The notes under the pieces: generated by a model
The model's database searches: none
Told to the model about the DNA's origin: nothing
What the model saw: only the letters and a program-made list of their open reading frames with translations
Translations under genes and position numbers: made by a program
Assembly: GCF_013426735.1 (NCBI RefSeq)
Contig: NZ_AP023272.1
Span: 1,160,501-1,224,500 of the forward strand
Reading direction: 5' to 3'
From: Agrobacterium vitis
GTDB lineage: Bacteria; Pseudomonadota; Alphaproteobacteria; Rhizobiales; Rhizobiaceae
Length of the DNA stretch: 64,000 nucleotides
Shown: in pieces, positions 1 to 8,992 of the stretch
Numbering within the stretch: position 1 is the stretch's first letter
How the letters are laid out: each line of letters opens with the position of its first letter

Positions 1-683
1 TCGCGGTGATAGCCGACATGGGTGAGGGCGATGATCTTGTTGACGCCTTCGGCCTTCAGTTTCTGCACTTCCGCAGTGATGGCAGCGACATCGTCAGTGA
101 ATTTCACATTCGGACCCGGCGAGGCGAGCTCTACTGTTTCCGGGGTAATGGCGCCGACGATGCCGATCTTCTGGCCGCCGATTTCCAGGATTGTGGAGGG
201 CTTGAACTTGTCCTTCAGCTTCGATTCGGCATTGGCCTCCAGATTGGCGACGACGACCGGAAACTGCACCTTGTCGAGGAAGGGACCGATGGCTGTCTCA
301 CCATCGTCGAATTCGTGATTGCCAAGTGTCATGGCATCGAACTTCAGGATGTTCATCACATCCAGTTCAGCGGTGCCCTTGTATGTGGTGTAAAACAGCG
401 AGCCCTGGAAATTGTCACCGGCATTCAGCGACAGGACATTCTTGCCAGCCAGTGCCGCTCGAGTCTGGTCGAATGCCGTCTTCAGGCGAGCGGCGCCGCC
501 AAAGCACTGGTTCTTGCTTTCCTCATCTGCGGAGCACGTCGAATCATATTTGTTGATCGACTCGATCCGGGAGTGGAAATCGTTGATATGCAGGATGTTC
601 AGTTCGAAATCGGCAAAGGCCGCACCCGACGACAGGATGAGCACCGAAGCGCTCAACAGGCCAAATTTAAATCTTTTTAACAT
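1..683 (-). CDS. 5'-nucleotidase/metallophosphatase, UshA family, N-terminal part (gene runs off the left edge)
   Basis: About 227 codons are present and the C-terminus lies outside the window. After a signal peptide (MLKRFKFGLLSASVLIL, cleavage near AFA-DF) the mature protein opens with the metallophosphatase signature LNILHINDFHSRIE, then NAGDNFQGSLF and the GNHEFDDG metal-ligand motif. This is the binuclear-metal domain of periplasmic 5'-nucleotidases and 2',3'-cyclic phosphodiesterases, which release phosphate from extracellular nucleotides. The start at 683 is chosen because AGGAGT sits six bases upstream and the signal peptide follows at once. The C-terminal substrate-binding domain cannot be seen, so the exact substrate is unknown. 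Confidence 0.88.
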   Translation of the reverse strand, partial: MLKRFKFGLLSASVLILSSGAAFADFELNILHINDFHSRIESINKYDSTCSADEESKNQCFGGAARLKTAFDQTRAALAGKNVLSLNAGDNFQGSLFYTTYKGTAELDVMNILKFDAMTLGNHEFDDGETAIGPFLDKVQFPVVVANLEANAESKLKDKFKPSTILEIGGQKIGIVGAITPETVELASPGPNVKFTDDVAAITAEVQKLKAEGVNKIIALTHVGYHR

Positions 684-814
684 CCGTAACTCCTGATTTC
701 ATGGAACACCCGCTTTGGTTACCCCTCTTTTATGACGTTCTTATCGGGCCTGTGCGGAAGGGTACATGTTTCCATCGCCCTTGGTTTATCGCAAGCGAAA
801 ATACGCCAGAACAG

Positions 815-842
815 GAAAAAGCCGGCCCCATGGACCGGCTTT
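815..842 (-). terminator. Rho-independent terminator of omp10
   Basis: Perfect 8-bp stem AAAGCCGG/CCGGCTTT with a 9-base loop. Read on the minus strand it continues into a run of Ts, about 25 bases past the omp10 stop codon. Confidence 0.8.
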
Positions 843-866
843 GCCAAGCGTGGATGAGTTGACGCG

Positions 867-1235
867 TCAGATCTTGCGGCGCAACGAGAAATTCGAGCCG
901 GCATCCGTGGTGCAGTTCAACTGTTCTGGCGAAACCAGCGCGCAATTGACCCGCGACTGGGTCTTGCGCACCAGCGAGGTCATGTTGATCTCCACCAGCG
1001 TCGGTGAGGTATTGGTATAGGTGCCGGAGGCCAGAAGCGCATTCGTGTCGCTGGAGCGGGTGGCAAACGTGCCGCCCTGGAAGGTGGAAACGATGCCGTT
1101 CGGATCGACCCAGGCGCCATCGACCCCTTGTGGCTGCGGTGCATTATACGCGACCTGGCGCGGCGGCGGCGTGCCCACGCAGGATGACACGGCAAAGGCC
1201 GCGACGAGCAGAATTGCGATGCTTTTGACCTTCAT
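867..1235 (-). CDS. omp10: Outer membrane lipoprotein Omp10 family
   Basis: A 122-residue lipoprotein. A hydrophobic signal ends in the lipobox AVSSC, so Cys19 would be lipidated. The mature part contains [26 protein letters not shown] and [13 protein letters not shown], which match Brucella Omp10 closely as I remember it. Two cysteines near residues 98 and 108 may form a disulfide. The family is an envelope antigen whose molecular function is not established. The start at 1235 follows GGAGA; a longer frame reaches 1259 but would put extra residues before the signal peptide. It is monocistronic, with its own terminator at 815-842. Confidence 0.9.
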   Translation of the reverse strand: MKVKSIAILLVAAFAVSSCVGTPPPRQVAYNAPQPQGVDGAWVDPNGIVSTFQGGTFATRSSDTNALLASGTYTNTSPTLVEINMTSLVRKTQSRVNCALVSPEQLNCTTDAGSNFSLRRKI

Positions 1236-1268
1236 GACAGTCTCCATCCGGCAGGACATTATGGCCGC

Positions 1269-1472
1269 CTATGTCTCTGGCCTCTGCCCGGTCGCCTCGG
1301 CCGGAGAGGTCTCTTGCTCTTCATATTCCCGGTTGGTGACAACCGATTTCCTGAAATACCGCGAGGGCCGATCAGGTTCCATGCTGGCGACCATGCCGCG
1401 AAGATCGGCTGAAAGCAAGGCTTCCAACCTCTTCCCGGCCACTTGAACACAATCACGGCAGTGTTGTTCCAC
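1269..1472 (-). CDS. Possible small hypothetical protein in the gap between hss and omp10
   Basis: A 67-codon frame starting with GTG lies in the 360-base gap between homospermidine synthase and omp10 (1236-1596). The product begins with a CxxC-like CRDC and ends acidic (EYEEQETSPAEA), which looks more protein-like than the other frames here. No Shine-Dalgarno sequence is visible before the GTG and I do not recognise a family. It may be noncoding; nothing else stands out in the gap. Confidence 0.22.
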   Translation of the reverse strand: MEQHCRDCVQVAGKRLEALLSADLRGMVASMEPDRPSRYFRKSVVTNREYEEQETSPAEATGQRPET

Positions 1473-1596
1473 AGGGACATGAAAAGCGTGCCATGTTGTT
1501 CTCAGCGCCGCGCTGCTTTTCGATGCGCGGCGCCGTTATTTCAGGCCATTGTTTCAGATCGGCAGACGGATATTGCCATCCGCCGTTCTGCAGCGT

Positions 1597-3039
1597 TTAG
1601 CGCACCAGGATATTCTTGAACTGCCAAGCGTCCTTGGTGTCGAGGTCTTCCGGGAACAGGCCGGGACGACCGTCGAGCGGGGTCCAGTCGGTGTAATGGC
1701 CTTCGACCGGGCCGAGATAGGGCGACTGCACTTCCAGGCAGCGCTTGTAATCGACCTCGTCGGCCTCGACGATCCCAGCCTTCGGGTTCTCGATGGCCCA
1801 GACCATGCCGGCCAGCACTGCGGACGTCACCTGGAGACCGGTGGCGTTCTGGTAGGGGGCGATGCGGCGGGTTTCTTCCAGCGACAGGCGCGAACCATAC
1901 CAGTAGGCGTTCTTTTCGTGGCCGTAGAGCAGCACGCCCAACTCGTCGATGCCATCGACCAGCTCGTTTTCATCGAGAACATGCAGGACCGGCTGGGCGG
2001 TACCGCCATTGCCGAACATTTCATGCAGCGACAGAACCGCGTCATTGGCCGGATGATAGGCGTAATGGCAGGTTGGGCGATAGGCGACCTCGCCATCCTT
2101 CTCGACCGTGAAATAATCGGCAATCGAGATCGACTCGTTGTGGGTGACGAGGAAGCCGTATTGCGGGCCAGGTGTCGGGCACCAGGTGCGCACCCGGGTA
2201 TTGGCACCCGGCTGCTCCAGATAGATCGCTGCCTTGCAGCCCTTCTTGTGCTTCTTGGCATTCTTCGGCATCCAGTTTTCGTGGGTACCCCAGCCGAGTT
2301 CGGCTGGCTGCAAGCCTTCCGAAATAAAGCCTTCGACCGACCAGGTGTTCCAGAACACGTTGAGCGGCTTCGGTGTCTTGGCGAGCTGTGTGTCGCGCTC
2401 GGCAATGTGAATGCCCTTGACGCCGACCTTCTTCATCAGCTTGGCCCAGCCTTCACGGTCACCGACCGAGGGCTCTTCGAATTTCAGGCCGATTTCATTG
2501 GCGATATTCACCAGCGCCTGCTTAACGAACCAGGAGACCATGCCCGGATTGGCGCCACAGGTGGAAACGGCGGTGGTGCCGCCGGGGTTCTTGTTCTTTT
2601 CCTGGCGAACGGTTTCGCGCAGTGCATAATTGGTGCGCTCAGAGTTCTTCATATTCTTGTCGAAATAGAAGCCCAGCCAAGGCTCAACCACGGTATCGAT
2701 GTAAAGCACGTCCAGCTTGCGGCACAGCTTCATCAGGTCGAGCGAGCCGGTATCGACCGACAGGTTGACGCAGAAGCCCTGGCCTTCGCCTTCTGTCAGC
2801 AGCGGCTTCAGCAGGTCCTTGTAGTTTTCTTTGGTGACATGCGCCTGGATGTGCTTGATGCCATGCTTGGCCATCAATTCGGCCTCGTCATTGCGCGGGT
2901 CGATGACCACCATCCGGCTCTTGTCGAACTTGAAATGGCGTTCGATCAGCGGCAGGGTGCCCCGGCCGATCGAACCGAAGCCGATCATCACGATCGGACC
3001 GGTGATCTCGCCGTAAACCGGATAGGTCTGGGTGGTCAT
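1597..3039 (-). CDS. hss: Homospermidine synthase
   Basis: A 480-residue NAD-dependent enzyme that makes sym-homospermidine from putrescine (two putrescines, or putrescine plus spermidine, depending on conditions). Homospermidine is a major polyamine of rhizobia. The N-terminal Rossmann motif GFGSIGRG lies at residues 20-27, followed by VVIDPRNDE. The conserved STCGANPGMVSWF and the aromatic LEQPGANTRVRTWCPTPGP segments are present. The length matches alphaproteobacterial homologues. AAGGAG lies just before the start at 3039. The gene stands alone with unrelated neighbours. Confidence 0.95.
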   Translation of the reverse strand: MTTQTYPVYGEITGPIVMIGFGSIGRGTLPLIERHFKFDKSRMVVIDPRNDEAELMAKHGIKHIQAHVTKENYKDLLKPLLTEGEGQGFCVNLSVDTGSLDLMKLCRKLDVLYIDTVVEPWLGFYFDKNMKNSERTNYALRETVRQEKNKNPGGTTAVSTCGANPGMVSWFVKQALVNIANEIGLKFEEPSVGDREGWAKLMKKVGVKGIHIAERDTQLAKTPKPLNVFWNTWSVEGFISEGLQPAELGWGTHENWMPKNAKKHKKGCKAAIYLEQPGANTRVRTWCPTPGPQYGFLVTHNESISIADYFTVEKDGEVAYRPTCHYAYHPANDAVLSLHEMFGNGGTAQPVLHVLDENELVDGIDELGVLLYGHEKNAYWYGSRLSLEETRRIAPYQNATGLQVTSAVLAGMVWAIENPKAGIVEADEVDYKRCLEVQSPYLGPVEGHYTDWTPLDGRPGLFPEDLDTKDAWQFKNILVR

Positions 3040-3204
3040 TCATTTTCTCCTTGGAAGGCCGTTTGCCATAGGCGCATGATTTGCGAACACGGCTTTGCTA
3101 TGACCGGGTTCCTTCTCTTCCCTAGAGCATAATTCAACGACAGAATAAAGACGGCGTTTCAAGAGATTGCCTCCGGGCAATGGGACTTGCCCGAAGCTAT
3201 TCGA

Positions 3205-4440
3205 TCAGATGGCTGACGCCGCGCGCTTGCGTTCTCGCCGGCCCAGCACGACGGCGAAGATAAAGGTGAGGGTGAGGATGAGTGCCGCTGCCAGCCAGAG
3301 GAGCAGCAAGCTTGCCAGATCGTAATCACTGTAAAGGCCTCGCGTGGTGCCATCGCCATAGGCGAAATTCCAGCCGCCGATATAAGCGATGCCGGTGGCG
3401 AACAGCGCGGCGATATAGATGAGAGGCAGAAGCAATGCTCGTTTCAGGGCAGGTTTATGGTTGAGATTGACCACGGCGCCGACCTGGCCATTGCCTTTCC
3501 AGATGGTGATGGCCAGAACCGCGATGATTGGAAAATGTCCAACCAGATCCACCCGACCAAATTCCAGCACGGCAGAGCCAAAGATCATCAGCAGTGCAAA
3601 GGCCGATAGCCGGCTGGCAACGGGTCCCCCCAGCAACAGCATGGCGGCGGCGCCAAATTCAAACCAGCCGGAGAGGCTGAGAAAGACTTCTGGCGTCAGT
3701 CCCATCGTTAAATAGGGCCGCGCGCAGAGCAGCGTCAGCGACCAGTCTGCGAAAGCCCATTTTTCCATGGACGCCCACATCAGCGTCCAGGACATCGTTG
3801 CGCCGAGAAGGCCGATCCGGTGGGCGGTGACGCTGGCGAGAACCCGGACCCGGAGCCTGTCGAGGCTGATGGCGATCAGGCAGATGGCAAATCCCAGGAA
3901 GAGAGGGTAATCCAGCAGATGATAGGTTCCGTATTGGCGGGCCGCGCCGACCCATAAACCAATCAGGCCAAGTCCGGTCAGGCCGGCCCCCCGACGGGAG
4001 AGGCAAAGCGCGGCCAATCCGAGTTGCACCCACTGAATGCTCGCATCCGGGGCTTTGAGTTCCGGTGTCAACCAGATCGGCTCCGGGAGCATCCAGAGCC
4101 AGGATAACCAAAATGCAATGGTGAGACGGACCAGGTCGTCGGCCTTGAAGCCAAAGGGTCGCCGCATCAAGGAAAGGACCCGGCCAAGCCGGGCATTTTT
4201 TCCTGCCGCGTCAATCGCTACACAGGCCCAGAGCGCAGGCAGGCTCAGGGCGAGGCCAAGCAACCAGGTTGGTGTCGCCATGAACTGACCCGGTAGTACA
4301 GGTTGCTCTTGGATATTAAAAGATTGAAACCACTTTATATGCGCAAACGAACTGGTCTCACTATTCCCAAAAATAAATATTGAAGCTAATATAGTAAATA
4401 TTAATTTTCCTATTTTTCTGAAACAAATATTGTTTTCCAT
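3205..4440 (-). CDS. Multi-pass inner-membrane protein, DoxX-like
   Basis: A 411-residue protein. An N-terminal hydrophobic segment (LIFTILASIFIF) is followed by SSFAHIKWF; an AH-KWF motif after a signal-like segment recurs in DoxX-type membrane proteins. Around nine or ten hydrophobic helices follow. The stretch MSWTLMWASMEKWAFADWS, then GWFEFGAAAMLLLGG and GRVDLVGHFP, resembles DoxX repeats. Function is unknown; DoxX relatives are linked to thiol and redox metabolism. The first 50 codons are AT-rich (ATA, AAT, TTT) against GC-rich downstream codons, continuing the AT-rich upstream region, so this end of the gene may be foreign or poorly translated. Confidence 0.7.
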   Translation of the reverse strand: MENNICFRKIGKLIFTILASIFIFGNSETSSFAHIKWFQSFNIQEQPVLPGQFMATPTWLLGLALSLPALWACVAIDAAGKNARLGRVLSLMRRPFGFKADDLVRLTIAFWLSWLWMLPEPIWLTPELKAPDASIQWVQLGLAALCLSRRGAGLTGLGLIGLWVGAARQYGTYHLLDYPLFLGFAICLIAISLDRLRVRVLASVTAHRIGLLGATMSWTLMWASMEKWAFADWSLTLLCARPYLTMGLTPEVFLSLSGWFEFGAAAMLLLGGPVASRLSAFALLMIFGSAVLEFGRVDLVGHFPIIAVLAITIWKGNGQVGAVVNLNHKPALKRALLLPLIYIAALFATGIAYIGGWNFAYGDGTTRGLYSDYDLASLLLLWLAAALILTLTFIFAVVLGRRERKRAASAI

Positions 4441-4673
4441 ATTGATTTACCTATTTAAAATAATCAATACGCAATTTTATCTACCAATTCTCTTAATATG
4501 ACAATTTGAGAATTTATATTCATGATATTTGCAATAAATAAAAATTTATTTTCAATGTAGAGTTTTCATTTTAATTTTATATTATAAAACTAAAATCGTA
4601 AAAACAATCAGGACCATCCGTTCGATCAAACGGTCGATCTTGTTGTTGCTATTGTTTTTTCAGTTTATGAAAA
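4441..4673 (-). promoter_or_regulatory. AT-rich intergenic region ahead of the DoxX-like gene
   Basis: Strongly AT-rich compared with the rest of the window. It must hold the promoter of the gene starting at 4440 and the 3' end of pabC. A short stem CCGTT/AACGG at about 4619-4634 could be a weak terminator for the pab genes. I see no other signal. Confidence 0.4.
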
Positions 4674-5318
4674 TTAAGCGACAGCTCTGTGCTGTTCTTC
4701 CACCAGTTCGGCGCGGATCAGGCCGCGCAGGCTGTTTCCGACGAAGATCGCCCGCCCATTCAGGCTTTCCGGTTTCAGCAGATCGGCGCGGGCCTTGCGG
4801 TCCCGGATCAACTCGGCGCGCAGGATGCCAGGAATGAGACCGCTGGTCAGCGGCGGGGTGATCAACATGCCATCCAGTCCCTGCACGAAGACATTGGTGA
4901 ATGTCCCCTCGCAGATTTCACCACGCTCGTTCAGTAGCAGGACTTCGTCGGCCTCATCAGAAGAGAATTCGGCGCGGGCGGCGTCATAGGGATCGCGCCG
5001 CGACGTCTTGTGGCGATAGAGCGTGTCCTCTGAATTCAGCCGGGTCTTTTGCGCGATGCGAAGACGCCAGATGGTGTTTTCGCCAACAGGATCGAAGGGA
5101 ACTGCCGCAGCTTCCAGCTTGCCACGAAAATTCATGGCAAGGCGCACCCGAAGCGGGGTATCGCCATGCACCACTTCTTTTAATGCCGTTTCGGGCTTGA
5201 TCGGCTGGCGAAAACCCAGCGCATCGGCGGAGCGCGACAGGCGCCGCAAATGCTGGTCGAGCCTGATGAAGCCCTGGCCTGGCTCCCAGCGGAGCGTTTC
5301 AATCAGCGTGAAATCCAT
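4674..5318 (-). CDS. Class IV aminotransferase-like protein, PabC-type aminodeoxychorismate lyase
   Basis: A 214-residue member of the branched-chain aminotransferase/aminodeoxychorismate lyase family. PabC converts 4-amino-4-deoxychorismate into p-aminobenzoate and pyruvate for folate synthesis. The expected PLP lysine is K104 in YRHKTSRRDPYD, and the conserved glutamate lies in GEICEGTFTNVF near residue 137. It is shorter than classical PabC (about 270 residues). The start overlaps the end of pabB by 16 bases, implying translational coupling and supporting the folate assignment. A side role in D-amino-acid metabolism cannot be excluded from sequence. Confidence 0.8.
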   Translation of the reverse strand: MDFTLIETLRWEPGQGFIRLDQHLRRLSRSADALGFRQPIKPETALKEVVHGDTPLRVRLAMNFRGKLEAAAVPFDPVGENTIWRLRIAQKTRLNSEDTLYRHKTSRRDPYDAARAEFSSDEADEVLLLNERGEICEGTFTNVFVQGLDGMLITPPLTSGLIPGILRAELIRDRKARADLLKPESLNGRAIFVGNSLRGLIRAELVEEQHRAVA

Positions 5319-6538
5319 TGATCACCTACCGCAAAGCGCGCCTTGAGCAGACATTCCTGATATTCCTGTTCGGGCTTCGAATCAAAAACAATCCCGCCAC
5401 CGACATTGAAAACCGCCCGGCGGCTTTTGAAAAGCCCCTGTTGTTCAGGGAAATGGTCTGAAATGGCCGGTTCATCAAATAAAGTCAGGGTGCGGATGGC
5501 AACGGAGAACCGCATGGGGCCTGCTGGATCGCAAAAGCCGATGGCACCGCAATAGATATCGCGCGGCCCCGCCTCCAACCGGTGCAGGATCTGCATGGCG
5601 GCCAACTTCGGCGCGCCGGTAATCGAGCCACAGGGAAACAGCGCCTCGAGAATATCGCCAAGCCCAATTCCAGGCAAAAGCCTGCCGCGCACATGGCTGA
5701 CCAACTGATGCAGGGTCGGATAGGTCTCGATGTCGAACAGTTTTGGCACGGTCAGGCTATCAGGTTCGATAATCCGGGAGATGTCGTTGCGCAAGAGATC
5801 AACGATCATCCGGTTTTCGGCCTGGGTTTTTTCGTCCGTCAGCATTGCCGCCTTGATCGCCTCGTCCTCGGCATCGTCAGAGCCGCGTGCCGCCGTGCCC
5901 TTCATCGGATGGGTCTCGATAAAGCCATCGCCATCCACCTTGAAGAACAGTTCCGGCGAGCGTGAGACGATGGCCGGACCGCCGAGCTCCACCAGCGCAC
6001 CGTAGGAGACCGGCTGACGCGCGATCAGCGACCAGAAGACGTCGCGAGGGCTGCCCCGATAGGCCGCCTCGATGGGCATGGTCAGGTTGGCCTGGTAACA
6101 ATCGCCCTGCCTGAGATGCCGATGCAGGGTGTCAAACTGCTGCCGATAGGTTTCGAAATCCCAGGCTGCAACCGGGTTTTCCAGCAGTTGGGTGTTGCTT
6201 TCGGGGTGAGGCGGGTGTCCCAATGGATGCGAGTGTCCCAGGGGATGAGCAGGGTCGGCTGGGGCGTTGAAAATGCCAAACTGGAGGAGCGGCATGTCCC
6301 GCCCATCAGGGATCAGCGGCCTCAGCTTGTCTTCAAACACGAAGCCCGCTTCATAAGCCAGTGCCCCCGCCAGCCAGTAGCCCTCCTGGCGGGCGCGTTC
6401 CAGCTGGGCAAGCGCCGGCAGCACGTCGCCGCCCCGCCGGGCGACGACGATGTCCACCGGATCGGTAAACACCAGCGTTTCACCGCTTTTGTCATTCCGA
6501 AACAGGATCGACGGTTGAAACGGTTCGGATTGCGCCAT
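5303..6538 (-). CDS. pabB: Aminodeoxychorismate synthase component I
   Basis: A chorismate-utilising enzyme of 411 residues that aminates chorismate to aminodeoxychorismate with ammonia from a glutaminase partner (not in the window). Family motifs are intact: SRSPELFF, THPMKGTAARG, TDEKTQAENRMIVDLLRND and FPCGSITGAPKLAAMQI. I start at the ATG at 6538. The reading frame extends to a TTG at 6574, but that would overlap pepF and add residues not typical of the family. The gene is followed by the overlapping pabC-like gene, giving a two-gene p-aminobenzoate operon. Confidence 0.9.
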   Translation of the reverse strand: MAQSEPFQPSILFRNDKSGETLVFTDPVDIVVARRGGDVLPALAQLERARQEGYWLAGALAYEAGFVFEDKLRPLIPDGRDMPLLQFGIFNAPADPAHPLGHSHPLGHPPHPESNTQLLENPVAAWDFETYRQQFDTLHRHLRQGDCYQANLTMPIEAAYRGSPRDVFWSLIARQPVSYGALVELGGPAIVSRSPELFFKVDGDGFIETHPMKGTAARGSDDAEDEAIKAAMLTDEKTQAENRMIVDLLRNDISRIIEPDSLTVPKLFDIETYPTLHQLVSHVRGRLLPGIGLGDILEALFPCGSITGAPKLAAMQILHRLEAGPRDIYCGAIGFCDPAGPMRFSVAIRTLTLFDEPAISDHFPEQQGLFKSRRAVFNVGGGIVFDSKPEQEYQECLLKARFAVGDQWISR

Positions 6539-6557
6539 CGTGGCTCGATCTGCCCGT

Positions 6558-8417
6558 TCAGGCTTTGGCGTCAAGCGCTTCCAGCTCGTCGATCAACCCT
6601 TCGATCATCGACAGTCCCTTGGCCCAGAAGGATGGATCGGTGGCATCCAGACCGAATGGCGCGAGAAGCTCGGAATGGTGCTTGCTGCCGCCAGCCTTCA
6701 AGAGGTCGAAATATTTCTGCTGGAAGCCCTGTTCGGCATTCTGGTAGACGGCATAGAGCGAATTGACCAGGCAATCGCCGAACGCATAGGCATAGACATA
6801 GAAGGGCGAGTGGATGAAATGGGGGATATAGGCCCACCAGGTCTCATAGCCCTCGGACACTTTGATGGCCGGTCCAAGGCTCTCTTCCTGCACCGATAGC
6901 CACAGTTCGCCGATCTTTTCCGCCGTCAGCTCACCCTCCTTGCGGGCGGTGTGCAGCTTGCGCTCGAATTCGTAGAAGGCAATCTGGCGTACGACCGTGT
7001 TGATCATGTCCTCGACCTTCTGGGCCAGCATCGCCTTGCGCTCACGCGCATCCGTGGCCTTTTCCAGCAGCGCCCGGAAGGTCAGCATTTCGCCGAATAC
7101 CGAGGCTGTTTCGGCCAGGGTCAGCGGCGTCTGGCACATCAGCGCGCCCTGTTCGCCTGCGAGAACCTGATGCACGCCATGGCCCAATTCGTGAGCGAGC
7201 GTCATCACGTCGCGCGGCTTGCCGAGGTAATTGACCAGAACATAGGGATGGGCAGACGGCACGGTCGGATGGGCAAAGGCACCGGGCGCCTTGCCGGGCC
7301 GGGCGGGGGCATCGATCCAGCCGCCATCAAAGAAGCGACCGGCAATCTCTGCCATATCGGGCGCAAAGCCGCCATAGGCCGACAGCACCGTCTGGCGTGC
7401 CTCATCCCAGGGAATGATCCGGTCGATGCTGTCGGGCAGAGGGGCGTTGCGGTCCCAGAAATTCATCTGCTCCATGCCCAGCCACTTGGCTTTCATCTTG
7501 TAATAGCGGTGCGACAGGCGCGGATAGGCATCGCGCACCGCAGCCGCCAGCGCATCGACCACCGGACGTTCGACCCGGTTGGACAGATGCCGGCTATCGG
7601 CAATATCGGCAAAGCCGCGCCAGCGATCGGAAATTTCCTTGTCCTTGGCCAAGGTATTGGTGACCAGCACGAAAATCCGGATATTGTCCTTGAAGGTCTT
7701 CGACAGCGCCATGGCTGCCTTTTCGCGCAAGGCCGGATCGGCCTCCTGCAACATGGTCAAGACCGGCTCCAGCGTCAGCTGCTCGCCGTCAATCTCAAAA
7801 CGCAGGCTTGCCAGGGTCTCGTCGAACAACCGGTTAAAGGCCGCCGAACCGGTCTGGGATTTTTCCAGAAACAATTGTTCGAGCTTGTCATCCAGCTGGT
7901 AGGGCTTGTCTTGCCTGAGATCAATCAGCCAGGGCTTATAATGGGCGGTGGCCGGATCGCGGGCAATGGCAGCATCGATCACCGCATCGTCCAGCCGGTT
8001 CAGCTCCAGCGTGAAAAACAACAGATGGGCGGCAAGCTCCGTCAACCTGGCCTGCACATCGCCGAAGAATTTGCCGTTTTCCGGCTTGGTCATCTCACTA
8101 TAATAGTAGAGACCGGCATAGGAGCCGATCTTGCCGAGCAGGTCTTCGAGTTCTTCGAATTCCTTCAGCGCGGCACCCAAGCCCTGATCCGCGTCCTTGG
8201 TGGCGGCATCTTCCAGCCGCCCCTTCCATTTGGTCTCGAAGGCCAGGCTCATCTCGCTGGCCTTGGCGAGGTCGGCCTTGAAGAGATCCGAGGAGGGGGC
8301 CGGATAAAGATCGGTGAGCTGCCATTCGGGCAGCGTGCCGAGGCCTTGGCCGTGCGCTGGTACGCTGCCGGATTCGGCTGCCGGAAGGCGGGTCTGGTTA
8401 ACGGGGCTGAAAGGCAT
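6558..8417 (-). CDS. pepF: Oligoendopeptidase F (M3 family zinc metallopeptidase)
   Basis: A 619-residue cytosolic peptidase that cleaves short peptides, probably in peptide recycling. The zinc-binding HELGH motif lies near residue 409 in MTLAHELGHGVHQVLA. The M3 family features FGDCLVNSLY and WAYIPHFIHSPFYVYAYAFG are in place at the C-terminus. The length fits PepF/M3 enzymes. Its stop lies 19 bases before the pabB start, so transcription may continue into the folate genes, although no functional link is evident. Confidence 0.93.
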   Translation of the reverse strand: MPFSPVNQTRLPAAESGSVPAHGQGLGTLPEWQLTDLYPAPSSDLFKADLAKASEMSLAFETKWKGRLEDAATKDADQGLGAALKEFEELEDLLGKIGSYAGLYYYSEMTKPENGKFFGDVQARLTELAAHLLFFTLELNRLDDAVIDAAIARDPATAHYKPWLIDLRQDKPYQLDDKLEQLFLEKSQTGSAAFNRLFDETLASLRFEIDGEQLTLEPVLTMLQEADPALREKAAMALSKTFKDNIRIFVLVTNTLAKDKEISDRWRGFADIADSRHLSNRVERPVVDALAAAVRDAYPRLSHRYYKMKAKWLGMEQMNFWDRNAPLPDSIDRIIPWDEARQTVLSAYGGFAPDMAEIAGRFFDGGWIDAPARPGKAPGAFAHPTVPSAHPYVLVNYLGKPRDVMTLAHELGHGVHQVLAGEQGALMCQTPLTLAETASVFGEMLTFRALLEKATDARERKAMLAQKVEDMINTVVRQIAFYEFERKLHTARKEGELTAEKIGELWLSVQEESLGPAIKVSEGYETWWAYIPHFIHSPFYVYAYAFGDCLVNSLYAVYQNAEQGFQQKYFDLLKAGGSKHHSELLAPFGLDATDPSFWAKGLSMIEGLIDELEALDAKA

Positions 8418-8992
8418 AATGGCACCCTTGAGGTCTTTCGGGCCGCACCGTCACCAAAATGGAACAGACGCCGGCCCGATGTGTTTGGCATGAGATATCC
8501 CCAGTCATAGCATGGCAAAGGCACCCGACAACAGCATATGGCAGATGTCTGTGCATTTCAGCGCTTGCCATTCTACCCGTCGATCTGGCATTTTAGGAAA
8601 AAGACGTCTGTGCCGATATTTGACAAAATCGTGGCACGGAGGAATTGGACTGTGTCGAAAGTCGGGATTCTCAGGCTTTTTGCAGTCTTTTTTTAAAGGC
8701 ATTGTATCGAAGCGGACAGTTTGGCGGGCTATAGATAAAATCCTAGCAAATGTTGGAACCTGTTTTTCAAAACTCCATGGCATTTTGCGGGACAAGGACG
8801 ACGGTTACGGCCTTTGCTTGCGGAGGGAACCTGGAATGCGCAGCATTTTCAGGGTTTGTGGCCGGGTTCGGAAAAGGCCGAGTTCGGAAAGGCCGAATTT
8901 GGAACAGGATCGCATTTTTGATCCTGCCGCTTACGGACATGGTCCAATGTTTCAACCGGCGCCAGACGCCATAAGGACTCGGGGAGCTAAAA
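8418..8992. other. 575-base divergent intergenic region between pepF and the response regulator
   Basis: Open frames here have unnatural composition and are not called as genes. Near the response-regulator side there is a tandem near-duplication: GTTCGGAAAAGGCCGA at 8866-8881 and GTTCGGAAAGGCCGA at 8882-8896. A 6-bp hairpin AGGATC/GATCCT follows at 8906-8925. The region should contain the promoters of both flanking genes. I found no good sigma-54 -24/-12 element. Confidence 0.5.

Noticed and set aside
1549..3132. 527-codon plus-strand frame
   Set aside because: It is antisense to homospermidine synthase, with a composition rich in H, Q and R typical of shadow frames.
6951..8510. 519-codon plus-strand frame
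   Set aside because: It is antisense to oligoendopeptidase F, which has its HELGH motif and normal length.
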